DNA of 64,000 nt from Salipiger marinus (GCF_900100085.1 NZ_FNEJ01000011.1:114611-178610); one strand, 5' to 3'; counted from the stretch's first letter, positions 51,206 through 60,298 are shown. Notes: generated by a model from the letters alone, not told the origin. Program-made: numbers and translations.

Positions 51206-52465
51206 TTACTGGAAGACGGCGCCGGGGTTGTCGAGGCTGTCGGAGCCTTCGAAGGCGATGCTGTCGAGCGACAGCGCGGTGACGATGCGTTCGATGCTGC
51301 GGGTCTGGTCGATCAGCCCGTCGACCCCGGCCATCACCAGCGCCTCGCCTTCGGCATTGGCCGGATCCAGCATCTGGTCATAGGCCATGCCGCCTTCGGC
51401 TGCCGTCTTGATCGCGCCAAGCGCCTGCATCGTCGCCTCAAGCTTCGCGGTCATCTCGGCATCCAGCTCGGGCGCGGTTTCCGCCACCAGATCGCGGAGC
51501 GAGGGCCCCGAGACGGTGCTGCCGTCGATCCGGGTATATGCGCCCAGATAGACGTTCTGCACGCCTTTGCCGTCGTAGTAATGCGAATTGTGGGTGTTGT
51601 CGGAAAAGCAGTCATGCTCTTCCTCGGGATCGTTGAGCATCAGGCCAAGCCGCATGCGTTCGCCCGCCTGTTCGCCATAGGACAGGGATCCCATGCCGGT
51701 CAGCATCGCCACCAGCCCGGCATCGGGATCAGCTGTGATCGCGGCGCGGGCGGCGCCCTCTTCGGCCCAGTTCGCGGCCATTTCCTCAAGATCGGAGATC
51801 AGCAGATCGGTGGCGGCGGTCAGATAGTCGGCGCGGCGGTCGCAGTTGCCGCCCGTGCAGGCCTCGCCCTGCGCATAATCGGTGAAGGGCCGGTCGCCCG
51901 CCCCCGGCCCGGTGCCGTTCAGATCCTGCCCCCAGAGCAGGAATTCGATGGCGTGATAGCCGCGCGCCACGTTGGTTTCGATCCCGTCCGCCTCGTTCAG
52001 CGTGTCGGCGATCAGCGCGGGCGTGATGGTGCCGGCATCCACCTCCTGCCCCGCGATCCTCAGCGCCGGATTGGCGATGACATTGGCGGCGGCCAGCTCG
52101 TTCTCATCCGTGGGCCCGGCATAGCTTGTATCGACATAGTCGATCAGCCCCTCGTCCAGCGGCCATGCGTTCACCTTGCCTTCCCAGTCATCGACGATGG
52201 GATTGCCGAACCGGTAAACCTCGGTCTGCTGGTAGGGATCGCGGGCGGCAAGCCAAGCGGTGCGGGCGGCGGCCAGCGTCGCCTCGGACGGATCGGCCAC
52301 CAGCGCCGCCACCGCCTCCTGCAGCGCCCGCGCGGTGATCAGGCTGTCCTCATATCCCGCCTGCGCGATGTCGGCATAGGTGTCGATCACGGCGGCGCGG
52401 TCGGTCGCGGCCAGAGCGGGGGTTGCCGCCACAAGGGCAAGCACGGAGGGAAGCAGGCGCTTCAT
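51206..52465 (-). CDS. irpA: Imelysin-family iron-regulated protein IrpA
   Basis: The 419-residue protein has a signal peptide (LLPSVLALVAATPALAA) and the imelysin signature ARGYHAIEFLLWGQDL (GxHxxE) near residue 166-181, with DDWEGKVNAWPLDEGLIDYVD near 92. CTGGNCDRRADYL supplies two Cys that may form a disulphide. Family members are iron-regulated envelope proteins. It follows hemP in the same transcript, 46 bases on, and precedes bfd by 11 bases. Confidence 0.9.
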   Translation of the reverse strand: MKRLLPSVLALVAATPALAATDRAAVIDTYADIAQAGYEDSLITARALQEAVAALVADPSEATLAAARTAWLAARDPYQQTEVYRFGNPIVDDWEGKVNAWPLDEGLIDYVDTSYAGPTDENELAAANVIANPALRIAGQEVDAGTITPALIADTLNEADGIETNVARGYHAIEFLLWGQDLNGTGPGAGDRPFTDYAQGEACTGGNCDRRADYLTAATDLLISDLEEMAANWAEEGAARAAITADPDAGLVAMLTGMGSLSYGEQAGERMRLGLMLNDPEEEHDCFSDNTHNSHYYDGKGVQNVYLGAYTRIDGSTVSGPSLRDLVAETAPELDAEMTAKLEATMQALGAIKTAAEGGMAYDQMLDPANAEGEALVMAGVDGLIDQTRSIERIVTALSLDSIAFEGSDSLDNPGAVFQ

Positions 52466-52511
52466 GGATCGGTTCCTTCTTCAGGGGACGTGCCGGGCTG
52501 TCGGCGCGGGC

Positions 52512-52673
52512 TTATTTGGTCAGGATCAGCTTTCCGGCCTTGGTGATCCGCAGCGTGTAGATCTGACCGTCCAGCTCGATCTCGGCGGTGATGCCGTTTT
52601 CGGTCAGCGCGCGCGCGTCATGGCGGGGCACAACGGGCAAAGCGGTGTAGGTGTCCAGTTTTCCGACGATCAT
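52512..52673 (-). CDS. hemP: Haemin uptake protein HemP/HmuP
   Basis: This 53-residue protein was read directly. It ends IYTLRITKAGKLILTK, the HemP signature (YxLRxTxxGKLILTK), and has VPRHDARAL earlier, close to the usual D-S/A-R stretch. HemP/HmuP proteins are small, and in some bacteria act as co-activators of the haem receptor gene. The start ATG 52673 overlaps the preceding small gene by ATGA. No haem receptor adjoins it here; hmuR lies 48 kb away. Confidence 0.88.
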   Translation of the reverse strand: MIVGKLDTYTALPVVPRHDARALTENGITAEIELDGQIYTLRITKAGKLILTK

Positions 52674-52831
52674 TGTGCGGTCCTCCCGAGGTCGCGCGTC
52701 TCCAAGCGGTCAAGCAGGCTTTCCAGAACGCCCTCGACCGGCCAGAGCCCGCCAAGGATTTGCGTCATCAGTTCCGCCCGTTCGCTCTTTGGGTGGGGCG
52801 CCTGCGCGCCTGTGGTATATGTCTGTGCCAT
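52670..52831 (-). CDS. Small 53-residue protein of unknown function, first gene of the iron operon
   Basis: ATG 52831 to a stop that overlaps the hemP start (ATGA). The protein is MAQTYTTGAQAPHPKSERAE... with a helical LMTQILGGLWPVEGVLESLLDRLETRDL segment given here in parts: LMTQILGGLWPV at 22-33 and EGVLESLLDRLE at 34-45. It has no cysteine, signal peptide or membrane helix. I do not recognise it. Translation coupling to hemP suggests a real gene with an iron- or haem-linked role. Confidence 0.6.
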   Translation of the reverse strand: MAQTYTTGAQAPHPKSERAELMTQILGGLWPVEGVLESLLDRLETRDLGRTAQ

Positions 52832-52914
52832 CGTCAGCCTCTTTCGGTTTTCCGGTCGTTCCGGTCTCGGCTTCCCGTCGCGGCGGCGCAGGGTGGCTGG
52901 ATGCCCTTCATAAC

Positions 52915-52949
52915 TGACCAAATGAATCGGAATTGTCAATCTGACAATT
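52915..52949. promoter_or_regulatory. Iron operon control region: IRO-like site and perfect 8-base dyad
   Basis: AATTGTCA-ATC-TGACAATT (52931-52949) is a perfect inverted repeat. Reading the minus strand, TTGACA (complement of 52934-52939) is an exact -35 hexamer inside it, with AGTTAT (complement of 52910-52915) as a possible -10 at 18-base spacing. Beside it TGA-N9-TCG (52915-52929) follows ATAACTGA, as in the hmuR-hmuS region. A repressor here would shut the hemP operon. The divergent SbcD-like gene starts at 53038. Confidence 0.55.
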
Positions 52950-53037
52950 TCCGTCGGACATTGATCGGGCACAGAGCCTCCCTCCCCCCGTTGCGCTTGC
53001 CCGCCAGTTCGGCGAAGGTCCGCGCGGGGGACAGACC

Positions 53038-54168
53038 ATGACGCCATTCCGCTTCATCCACAGTTCGGACCTGCATCTGGGCCGCCGCTTCGCCGCCCTG
53101 CCCGAGGACATCCGCCCGCGGCTGGTCGAGGCGCGGCACGGCGCGCTGGCGCGGCTGGCGCAGGCCGCCCGCGATCACGGCGCGCGCGACATCCTGCTGG
53201 CGGGCGACGTGTTCGACAGCCCCACCCCCAGCGCGCGGGTGCGGGCACAGGCGCTGTCGGCCATGGGGGCGGCGGCGGATCTGGTCTGGTGGATCCTGCC
53301 CGGCAACCATGACAGCCTCGCCGCCGAGGAGCTGTGGTCCGAAGTGGCGCGCGGCCCCGCCAATCTGCGCCTGCTGGCGGAGGCGGCGCCGGTGGAACTG
53401 GCCCCCGGGGCTTGGCTGCTGCCCGCGCCGCTGCCCCGGCGGTTTCCGGGGATCGACCTGACCGCCGCCATGCCCGCCGCCGCCACGCCAGACGGGGCGC
53501 TGCGGATCGGGCTGGCCCATGGCGCGGTGCAGAGCTTTGACGAAGACGGCGCGCGGCGCGACGAGGTGATCCCGCCCGACCGCGCCCGCAGCGCGGGCCT
53601 TGCCTATCTGGCGCTGGGGGACTGGCACGGGGCGAAAGCCATCACCCCCGACACATGGTATTCCGGCAGCCCGGAACGCGACGGCTTCCGCCATGACGGG
53701 CGCGGCGCCTGCCTTGCCGTCACGCTGAGCGCGGGCGCCCCGCCGCAGGTGCAAGAAGTGCACACCGGCACCTTCCACTGGACCGACAGCGCCCTGCCGC
53801 TGCTGCCCGGTCAGGATGCCGCCGCAGGCCTCGCCGCCGCCCTGCCCGCCGACCGCGCGCTGCGCCGCGATCATGTGCTGCGCCTGCGCGCCGAGGGCCG
53901 GGTGACATTGGCCGCCCGCGCCGCGCTGATGGCCGCCGCCGCCCGCGTGGCGCCGGAATTCGGCTATTTCGAGCTGACGACCGAGGCGCTGGGGCTGGAG
54001 CATGAGGCCACCGATCTGGATGCCATCGACCGTGCGGGCGCGCTGCGGCTGGCCGCCGACCGGCTGTCGGCACAGGCGGAGGATGCCACGCTCGCCGAAC
54101 GCGACCGCGCCGTGGCCCGTGCCGCGCTGAACCGGCTTTACGGCCTGCTGCTGGAGGATCAGCCATGA
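53038..54168 (+). CDS. Metallophosphoesterase, SbcD/YhaO-like DNA repair exonuclease
   Basis: The 376-residue protein has the calcineurin-like motifs HSSDLHLGRRF at about 8-18, ILLAGDVFDSP near 52, ILPGNHDS near 85, GLAHGAVQSF near 160 and YLALGDWHGAK near 190. That is the SbcD/Mre11 set. Together with the next gene it matches YhaO/YhaN of Bacillus: a nuclease with an SMC-like ATPase partner in double-strand-break or hairpin processing. It overlaps its partner by ATGA. Confidence 0.9.
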   Translation: MTPFRFIHSSDLHLGRRFAALPEDIRPRLVEARHGALARLAQAARDHGARDILLAGDVFDSPTPSARVRAQALSAMGAAADLVWWILPGNHDSLAAEELWSEVARGPANLRLLAEAAPVELAPGAWLLPAPLPRRFPGIDLTAAMPAAATPDGALRIGLAHGAVQSFDEDGARRDEVIPPDRARSAGLAYLALGDWHGAKAITPDTWYSGSPERDGFRHDGRGACLAVTLSAGAPPQVQEVHTGTFHWTDSALPLLPGQDAAAGLAAALPADRALRRDHVLRLRAEGRVTLAARAALMAAAARVAPEFGYFELTTEALGLEHEATDLDAIDRAGALRLAADRLSAQAEDATLAERDRAVARAALNRLYGLLLEDQP

Positions 54169-56780
54169 AGCTGGTGTCGGTCACGCTCTGCGACGTGCGC
54201 CGCTTCACCCGCCCCGTCACGCTGGCGGGGATCGGGCCGGGGCTCAACGTGCTGGCCGCCCCCAACGAAGACGGCAAATCCACGCTTTTTGACGCGCTGC
54301 AGGCGGTGTTCTTCCAGAAACACCGCGCCGCGGGCAAGGAGATCAAGGCGCTGCGCCCGCATGCGGGGGGTGCGCCCACCGTGTCGGTGGAGCTTGACAC
54401 CGATCAGGGCCGGGTGCGGCTGACCAAGCGCTGGCTGTCGCGCCCCATGGCGGAGGTGCATCAGGACGGGCGGCTCTTGGCCAAGGGCGAGGCGGCGGAG
54501 GACTGGATCGCCGCGCTGACGCAGGCGCCAGAGGCGGGCGGGCCTTCGGGGCTGCTCTGGGTGCGGCAGGGGCTGACCGCGCTGGACGACGGCGAGCGGC
54601 GCGAACAGGATCAGGCGCAGCGGGCGCGGCGCGATCTGCTGTCCTCGGTCGCGGGCGAGGTCGAGGCGCTGACCGGCGGGCGGCGCATGGACCGCGCGCT
54701 GGCCCAGACCGAGGCGGCGCTGGCGGAGCTGGTGACGGCGCAGGGCCGGTCCAAGGCCGGCGGGCCGCTCAAGGCCGCCGAAGACGATGTGGCCCGGCTG
54801 AGCGCGCGGGTTGCAGAGCTTGCCGATCTGGCCCGCCTGCTGGAGGCCGACAGCGCCGAACGCCGCCGCCTGCGCGCCGAACGCGCCGAGCTGACCGAGC
54901 CCAAGGCGCAGGAGGCCCGCCAGACCCGGCTGACCGAGGCCCGCGCCCGCGCCGAGGCCGCCCGCGCCTTTGCCAGCCACCTGACCCGCGCGCGCGAGGC
55001 GCAGGGGGTGGCGGATCTGCGGCGGACCAGTGCAGAGGCGAGCCTGACCGCCCTTGACCGCGCCGAGGCCAGCGCCCGCGCCGCCGCCACACGGCTGGAG
55101 GAGCGCAGCCGCGACGAGGCGGAGACCCGCGCCACAGCCGAGGCCGCACAGACGGCGCTGAGCCGCGCACAGGCGGCGGTGACAGAGGCCCGCGCCCGCC
55201 ATGCCACGCTGCAGGATCAGGGCGCGCGGCAGGCCGAGATCACCCGCCGCCGCAGCGCCACCGAACAGCGCGCGGCGCTGTCCCGCCGTCTGACCGAGGC
55301 GCAGCGCCATGCCCGCACCGCGCAGGAGGCGGCACAGGTGGCGCAGGCCGGGCTGACGCAGCCGGTGCTGGACGCGATCGAAAGCTGCGCGCGGGAGGCG
55401 CGGGTGCGGACCGAACTGCATGCCCGCGCCGCGCCGCGCCTGCGCATGGACTATGCCCCCGGCGCCGCGCCGCTGCATCTGGACGGGCACGCGCTGGAGC
55501 CGGGGGTGGATCACCTGCTGGACCGCGCGCTGGTGCTGGATCTGCCCGGGCTGGGCGCGCTGCATCTGCATCCCGGCGCCAGCAGCACGCGCGAGTCGCT
55601 GGACGAGGCGCGCCGCGCGCTGGAGGCGGCGCTGCAGGCCGCCGGTGTCGCCTCGGTCGAGGCGGCGCGCGCCGCTGTCCGGGCCCGCAGCGAGGCCGAG
55701 GCCCGCGCGCAGGAGGCCCGCGCGGCCCTTGCAGCGCTTGCCCCGGAGGGGCTGGCGGCGCTGGAGGCGGCGCGCGACGCCCTGCCCGAGCCGTCAGAGA
55801 ATCCGGACGATCTGCCCGAGGCCGAGACCCTGCCGCAGCGCCTGCAGGCCGCCGCCGCAGCGCTGCGGGCGGCGGAAGAGGCGCAGGACCGCGCCCGCAC
55901 GCAGGCCGAGGCCGCGCGTCTGGCCGAGGTGCGCGCCCTGTCGCTGCGCGAGGAGGCCGAGGCGCGGCTGGCCGAGGCGCAGGCCGCCCTGCCCGCCGAT
56001 CCCGTCACCGCACGCGCCGAGGCGGAGCAGGCCCGGCAGGCCGCCGCCGAAGCCAGCACGACCGCCGCCGCCGAGGTGGCGCGGCTCGCCTCCGACGCGC
56101 CCGATCTGGATGCCGCCGAAGCCGCGCTGACCCGCGCCGAGGCGGTGCTGCATCAGGTCGCCGAACGGCAGCGCGATCTGGGGGAGGCCATCGCCCGGCT
56201 GGATGCCGCGATCAGCCTGCGCGCGGGCGAAGGCGTGGAGGAGGATCTGGCCGCCAGCCGCGACCTGCTGGCGGAGGCGGAGGCGCGGGCGGACCGGATG
56301 GCCTTTGAACGCGACACGCTGCTGCTGCTGCGCCGCACGCTGGAACAGGCCCGCGCCGAGGCGCGCGAGCATTATTTCGAGCCGGTCACGCGGGAACTGG
56401 CGCCACTGCTGCGGCTGCTCTGGCCCGAGGCGGAACTGGTCTTTGACGAGGAAAAGCTGCTGCCGCTGCATCTGTGCCGCAACGGGCAGGAAGAACAGAT
56501 CGAGGTGCTTTCGGGCGGCACCCGCGAACAGATCGCGCTGATGGTGCGGCTGGCCTTTGCCCGGCTGCTGGCGCGCAGCGGGCGGCACGCGCCGGTGATC
56601 CTTGACGATGCGCTGGTCTATACCGATGACGCGCGGATCGAACGGATGTTCGACGCGCTGCACCGGCAGGCGAATGACCTGCAGATTCTGGTGCTGACCT
56701 GCCGCCAGCGGGCGTTCCGGGAACTGGGCGGGCAGGTGCTGGATTTTGCCCCCGGAACCCTGCCGGACGAGGCGCTGTAA
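54165..56780 (+). CDS. SbcC/YhaN-like AAA ATPase with long coiled coil
   Basis: The 871-residue protein begins KLVSVTLCDVRRFTRPVTLAGIGPGLNVLAAPNEDGKSTLFDALQ in pieces: Walker A reads APNEDGKST near residue 31. A long Ala/Glu/Arg-rich coiled coil spans about 150-720, and the C terminus has the signature LSGGTREQIALMVRLAFARLLA near 780 and Walker B APVILDDALVYTDD near 810. This is a Rad50/SbcC-like arrangement without a clear central zinc-hook CxxC. The Ala/Glu bias produces many shadow frames. It partners the upstream nuclease. Confidence 0.88.
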   Translation: MKLVSVTLCDVRRFTRPVTLAGIGPGLNVLAAPNEDGKSTLFDALQAVFFQKHRAAGKEIKALRPHAGGAPTVSVELDTDQGRVRLTKRWLSRPMAEVHQDGRLLAKGEAAEDWIAALTQAPEAGGPSGLLWVRQGLTALDDGERREQDQAQRARRDLLSSVAGEVEALTGGRRMDRALAQTEAALAELVTAQGRSKAGGPLKAAEDDVARLSARVAELADLARLLEADSAERRRLRAERAELTEPKAQEARQTRLTEARARAEAARAFASHLTRAREAQGVADLRRTSAEASLTALDRAEASARAAATRLEERSRDEAETRATAEAAQTALSRAQAAVTEARARHATLQDQGARQAEITRRRSATEQRAALSRRLTEAQRHARTAQEAAQVAQAGLTQPVLDAIESCAREARVRTELHARAAPRLRMDYAPGAAPLHLDGHALEPGVDHLLDRALVLDLPGLGALHLHPGASSTRESLDEARRALEAALQAAGVASVEAARAAVRARSEAEARAQEARAALAALAPEGLAALEAARDALPEPSENPDDLPEAETLPQRLQAAAAALRAAEEAQDRARTQAEAARLAEVRALSLREEAEARLAEAQAALPADPVTARAEAEQARQAAAEASTTAAAEVARLASDAPDLDAAEAALTRAEAVLHQVAERQRDLGEAIARLDAAISLRAGEGVEEDLAASRDLLAEAEARADRMAFERDTLLLLRRTLEQARAEAREHYFEPVTRELAPLLRLLWPEAELVFDEEKLLPLHLCRNGQEEQIEVLSGGTREQIALMVRLAFARLLARSGRHAPVILDDALVYTDDARIERMFDALHRQANDLQILVLTCRQRAFRELGGQVLDFAPGTLPDEAL

Positions 56781-56789
56781 CGCGCCCCG

Positions 56790-56806
56790 CCCGTCAGGGA
56801 GACGGG
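56790..56806. terminator. Small hairpin between convergent genes
   Basis: CCCGTC/GACGGG around AGGGA lies in the 27 bases between the SbcC-like and RTX gene stops and could terminate either. Confidence 0.4.
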
Positions 56807-56807
56807 A

Positions 56808-59387
56808 TCAGAAGATCTCGATATCCGAAGCCGTCACCAGCGCGTTGCGTTCGAAAGTGGCAATCAGCTGCTGGTCTGCGGCACCGGTGCCATCCGCGTC
56901 GAACCACAGCTGCCCCGAGGCGCGGTCGAAGATGAAGCGGTCATTGGCATCCTGCGCCTGAGTTCCGGCCACGAACAGGGCCGCATCCAGCGCCCCCACC
57001 GCCAGCCCGCCAAAGTAGGGGCTGCGCATCATCAGCGTGTCGCCCTCGTTGGCCTCGTTGGTGTTGAAATCGATGATGCGGTCGACGTTGTCGCCCCCAT
57101 AGGCGCGGTCGAAAACGAAAGCATCCGCCCCCGCCTGCCCCTGCAGCGTGTCCCGGCCCTCGCGCCCGGCGATGACGTTGTCGAAGGGGTTGCCGATGAT
57201 CACGTTGTCAAGCCTGTTGCCGAAGCCGTTGATATCAAGCACGTCCCCGGCCTTGGTCCGCACGGTCTGCAGGAACAGCCGTTCGACATTGTTCTCCAGC
57301 GTGTAGGAGCGGAAGGCGCGCACGGTGTCCAGCCCCTCGTTCGCGGCCTCGATCACCGTATCGCCGGGGGACCGCACGAAATAGGTGTCATTGCCCGCGC
57401 CCCCGATCAGCGTATCGACATTGGGCCCGCCATCCAGCAGGTTGTCGCCGCCATTGCCCCGCAGCACGTTGCGCAGCCCGTTGCCCGCGCCCAGATAGGC
57501 GGTGCCGGTCAGGCTCAGGTTTTCGACATGCGCGCTGCCCAGCCGGAAATCGACCGAAGACATGACGTGATCGATGCCCGCCCATTTGCGGCTTTCCAGC
57601 ACCACGTCGCCCGCATCATCCACATAGAACACGTCCGACCCCGGGCCGCCGATCATCAGATCGGCCCCCGCGCCGCCGTCGATCGTGTCATTCCCGAACC
57701 AGCCGTTCAGCGTGTCATTGCCCGCGAACCCTTCGATGCGGTTGGCGGTGGCGCTGCCAAAGATGGTGTCTGCCCCGCCATTGGAGCCGCGGATATTCTC
57801 GATGCTGGTGAAGCTGTGCCGGAACGTGCTGCCCCGATAGCTGCCGGTGGCGACGCCTTCGGACAGATCCGCCACGACACTGGCATAGTTGGTGCGGTCA
57901 TAGCGCAGCATGTCGATGCCGCCGCCACCATCCAGCGTGTCATTGCCCCGCCGCAGGTCGAAGCGTTCGCTGGCAGCGCTGCCGATGATGGAATCGTCGC
58001 CGTCGCTGCCGCGGATCTGGTCGACAATCCCGAAGCCGTTCAGGGTTTCGGCATTGCCGAAACCGTCATCAAGGATCTGCCGCGTGGCGAGGTTCAGGGT
58101 GATGCCCTCTTCGGACATGGTGAAATCCATGCGGAAGGCGCCAAGCCCGGCAAGGGTGTAGCTGTCCTGCCCCGCGCCGCCCTGCAGCATCATGTAATCA
58201 CCTTCGGCCAAGGCGACGTTGAAGGTGTCGTCATGATCCGTGCCGACCACCATCAGCCCGTCACCGCGCAGCGGCCAGCGCACCCCGAAAAGCGTGGTGC
58301 TGCCCGCGCCCTGCTTCAGGATGATGCCGGTATTGTTGATGCCGTTGATCGTGGCCACGATCCCGTCATCCAGATCGCCGTGATCCAGCTCGAAATAGCC
58401 GGTCACGTCAGCCTCGAAGGTCACGGTGTCCAGACCGGATCCGGGCGCGATGTAGTCGTAATCGGTATTGTCCCCGGCATTGAGCGAATCGTTGCCCGCG
58501 CCGCCATACAGCTCGTCGCTGCCCAGCCCGCCCAGCAGGGTGTCGTTGCCCTCGCCGCCGTCCAGAGTCTCGTTGCCCGCGCCGCCGAACAGGTAGTCAT
58601 TGCCCGCATTGCCGATCAGCATGGTCCCGTTCAGGCCAGTCGAGATCATCGTATCGCCGAACACCGAACCGCTGATGGTCTGGATGCGGGTCACCCGGTC
58701 GACATTGCCCTGTGTGTCAAGGATGAAGCCTTCCGGCAGGTTGGCGAAGATGCCGGTGCCAGTGCCGTCGAAATATTCGTGCTCGTAAACGTATTCCACG
58801 AGGTTCTGCCCCGCACCGCCATCGATGGTGTCGGCGCCGCCCAGACCGGCGAAACCTTCCCAGCGGTCGTCATCCGATCCAAGGATCAGATCGCCATCCT
58901 GCGTGCCCTCGAAATATTCGATATGCGAGAACTGGTCAGAGGACAGGCCGTTGCCGGTGACCGCCGTGCCGGTGCCGTTGAGGCCCGAGGTGATCGTCAC
59001 CCCGCCCACGCCCGACAGATTGGCATAGCTCAGATCGGTCCCGCTTCCGACGCCATATAGCCCCACATGGCCAAGGATCGTGTCATTGCCCAGCCCCGGA
59101 CGGACGTAATCCCCGAAGTCCTGGCTTTCGATGTCGCCCCCGGTGGTGTCGAGCACGTCATCGCCATTGCCGCCTTCCAGCCGGTCGCGGCCCGGGCCGC
59201 CCAGAAGCCGGTCATCGCCGTCAAGCCCCCGCAGCGTGTCGTTGCCTTCCTCTCCGACCAGCAGGTCGGCCAGATCGCTGCCGGTCAGGCTGTCATCCCC
59301 TGCCCGCCCGAAAATGCTCTGGCCGTCCGGCAGCGCGGCAAGCGTGTCGTTGCCATCCGTGCCGATCAAGGTGTCCTGAAGACTCAT
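56808..59387 (-). CDS. RTX-type calcium-binding repeat protein (type I secreted)
   Basis: The 859-residue protein consists mostly of GGxGxDxUx repeats, from the very N terminus (GTDGNDTLAALPDGQSIFGRAGDDSL) through several blocks (near 260-310, 560-600, 660-680) to a serralysin-type C-terminal region with DRAYGGDNVDRIIDFN and ADGTGAADQQLIATFE. It ends ...TASDIEIF, an acidic-then-hydrophobic tail like a type I secretion signal. I see no catalytic HExxH or other enzymatic domain. Ca2+-driven folding outside the cell, surface layer or biofilm roles are typical for such proteins. No ABC exporter genes adjoin it. The 284 bases upstream contain no gene that I can see. Confidence 0.85.
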   Translation of the reverse strand: MSLQDTLIGTDGNDTLAALPDGQSIFGRAGDDSLTGSDLADLLVGEEGNDTLRGLDGDDRLLGGPGRDRLEGGNGDDVLDTTGGDIESQDFGDYVRPGLGNDTILGHVGLYGVGSGTDLSYANLSGVGGVTITSGLNGTGTAVTGNGLSSDQFSHIEYFEGTQDGDLILGSDDDRWEGFAGLGGADTIDGGAGQNLVEYVYEHEYFDGTGTGIFANLPEGFILDTQGNVDRVTRIQTISGSVFGDTMISTGLNGTMLIGNAGNDYLFGGAGNETLDGGEGNDTLLGGLGSDELYGGAGNDSLNAGDNTDYDYIAPGSGLDTVTFEADVTGYFELDHGDLDDGIVATINGINNTGIILKQGAGSTTLFGVRWPLRGDGLMVVGTDHDDTFNVALAEGDYMMLQGGAGQDSYTLAGLGAFRMDFTMSEEGITLNLATRQILDDGFGNAETLNGFGIVDQIRGSDGDDSIIGSAASERFDLRRGNDTLDGGGGIDMLRYDRTNYASVVADLSEGVATGSYRGSTFRHSFTSIENIRGSNGGADTIFGSATANRIEGFAGNDTLNGWFGNDTIDGGAGADLMIGGPGSDVFYVDDAGDVVLESRKWAGIDHVMSSVDFRLGSAHVENLSLTGTAYLGAGNGLRNVLRGNGGDNLLDGGPNVDTLIGGAGNDTYFVRSPGDTVIEAANEGLDTVRAFRSYTLENNVERLFLQTVRTKAGDVLDINGFGNRLDNVIIGNPFDNVIAGREGRDTLQGQAGADAFVFDRAYGGDNVDRIIDFNTNEANEGDTLMMRSPYFGGLAVGALDAALFVAGTQAQDANDRFIFDRASGQLWFDADGTGAADQQLIATFERNALVTASDIEIF

Positions 59388-59671
59388 CTTGTGTCATTCC
59401 CTGTCATGCCCCTGCATCGCAGAAGCCAGTCGCTGAACAAACGCACAGGACCACCGCCCGCACGCCAAAGGTGGATCGGATGGAATGCCGGTCAGACTGC
59501 GGGGCGCGCGGAAAAATGTCGGGTGCGGGCATCGGCAGGCGAGAGGTGAAATAGGGTCGGCAATAAGCGCATCCAGAAAACCTGACTCGCGCCAGGCCTT
59601 TTGACGCTACTGTGCGTCTGCGCATGCGGCAAGCATTTCTGCGCGCCCGCCGTGCAAAAATAAGGCGAAAT

Positions 59672-60298
59672 TCAGGCGGCGTGCGAGGGCTGGTGCTGGT
59701 GCTGGCGCAGCCGGTCCAGACCGTCGAGCCCCGGCACGAGGCGGCCCGCCACGGCACAGCAGGGCAGCAGCGGAATCCCCGCCGCCTGCGCGCTGCTGAT
59801 CACCGCCTGCGCCGCGTCGCGCAGGTCTTCGGATCCCGCCGCCGCGATCAGGCGGCATCCCGGCAGGCCTGCGGCGTCAAACGCCTCGGCCAGATCACCG
59901 GGATCGGCGATGTTGCGCTGTTCGGCCCAGACCCCGCGCAGGCAGGCAAGGCTGGCCGCCGCCTGATCCAGCCCCAGCAGCCCCGCCGCCAGAATGGCGC
60001 GGCAGGCCAGCCGTGGATCGGTGGGCCAGTTCAGCGGCTCCGCCGCCATGCGCAGCCCGGCGCGCCGCGCCCGGCGGGCCTGTTCCGCGATGCGGTCGGG
60101 GCGCTGATGTTCGGGCAGCAGATCAAGCCCCGTCTCGTCCACCGGCAGGAAGCGGATCGGCAGCGCCCGCTCCTGCGCCAGCGCCATCAGCGTGGCATGG
60201 CCCAGATAGGCGTCGCCGGACATGGGAGAGAAATAATAGTCGATGCGGGCAACATCGCCGGACGGGTCCACGCTCGGCTCGGTTTGTCTGGCGAACAT
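59672..60298 (-). CDS. DsbA-fold isomerase (2-hydroxychromene-2-carboxylate isomerase/GST-kappa like)
   Basis: The 208-residue protein has IDYYFSPMSGDAYLGH near 18-33, the SPxS-x-x-YLG site where Ser replaces the CxxC of DsbA, as in HCCA isomerases and kappa GSTs. LPIRFLPVDETGL near 48, AAILAAGLLGLDQAAASLACLR near 110-130 and SAQAAGIPLLPCCAV near 180 (the last replacing the usual GVPTF strand) also fit. ATG 60298 has GGGGGTGTCC before it; an ATG at 60355 adds an unsupported leader. Substrate unknown; glutathione use is a family trait. Confidence 0.75.
   Translation of the reverse strand: MFARQTEPSVDPSGDVARIDYYFSPMSGDAYLGHATLMALAQERALPIRFLPVDETGLDLLPEHQRPDRIAEQARRARRAGLRMAAEPLNWPTDPRLACRAILAAGLLGLDQAAASLACLRGVWAEQRNIADPGDLAEAFDAAGLPGCRLIAAAGSEDLRDAAQAVISSAQAAGIPLLPCCAVAGRLVPGLDGLDRLRQHQHQPSHAA

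Noticed and set aside
59388..59671. Possible small RNA or gene in the 284-base gap upstream of the RTX gene
   Set aside because: No frame with a ribosome site and no stable structure found by eye; probably the RTX promoter region.
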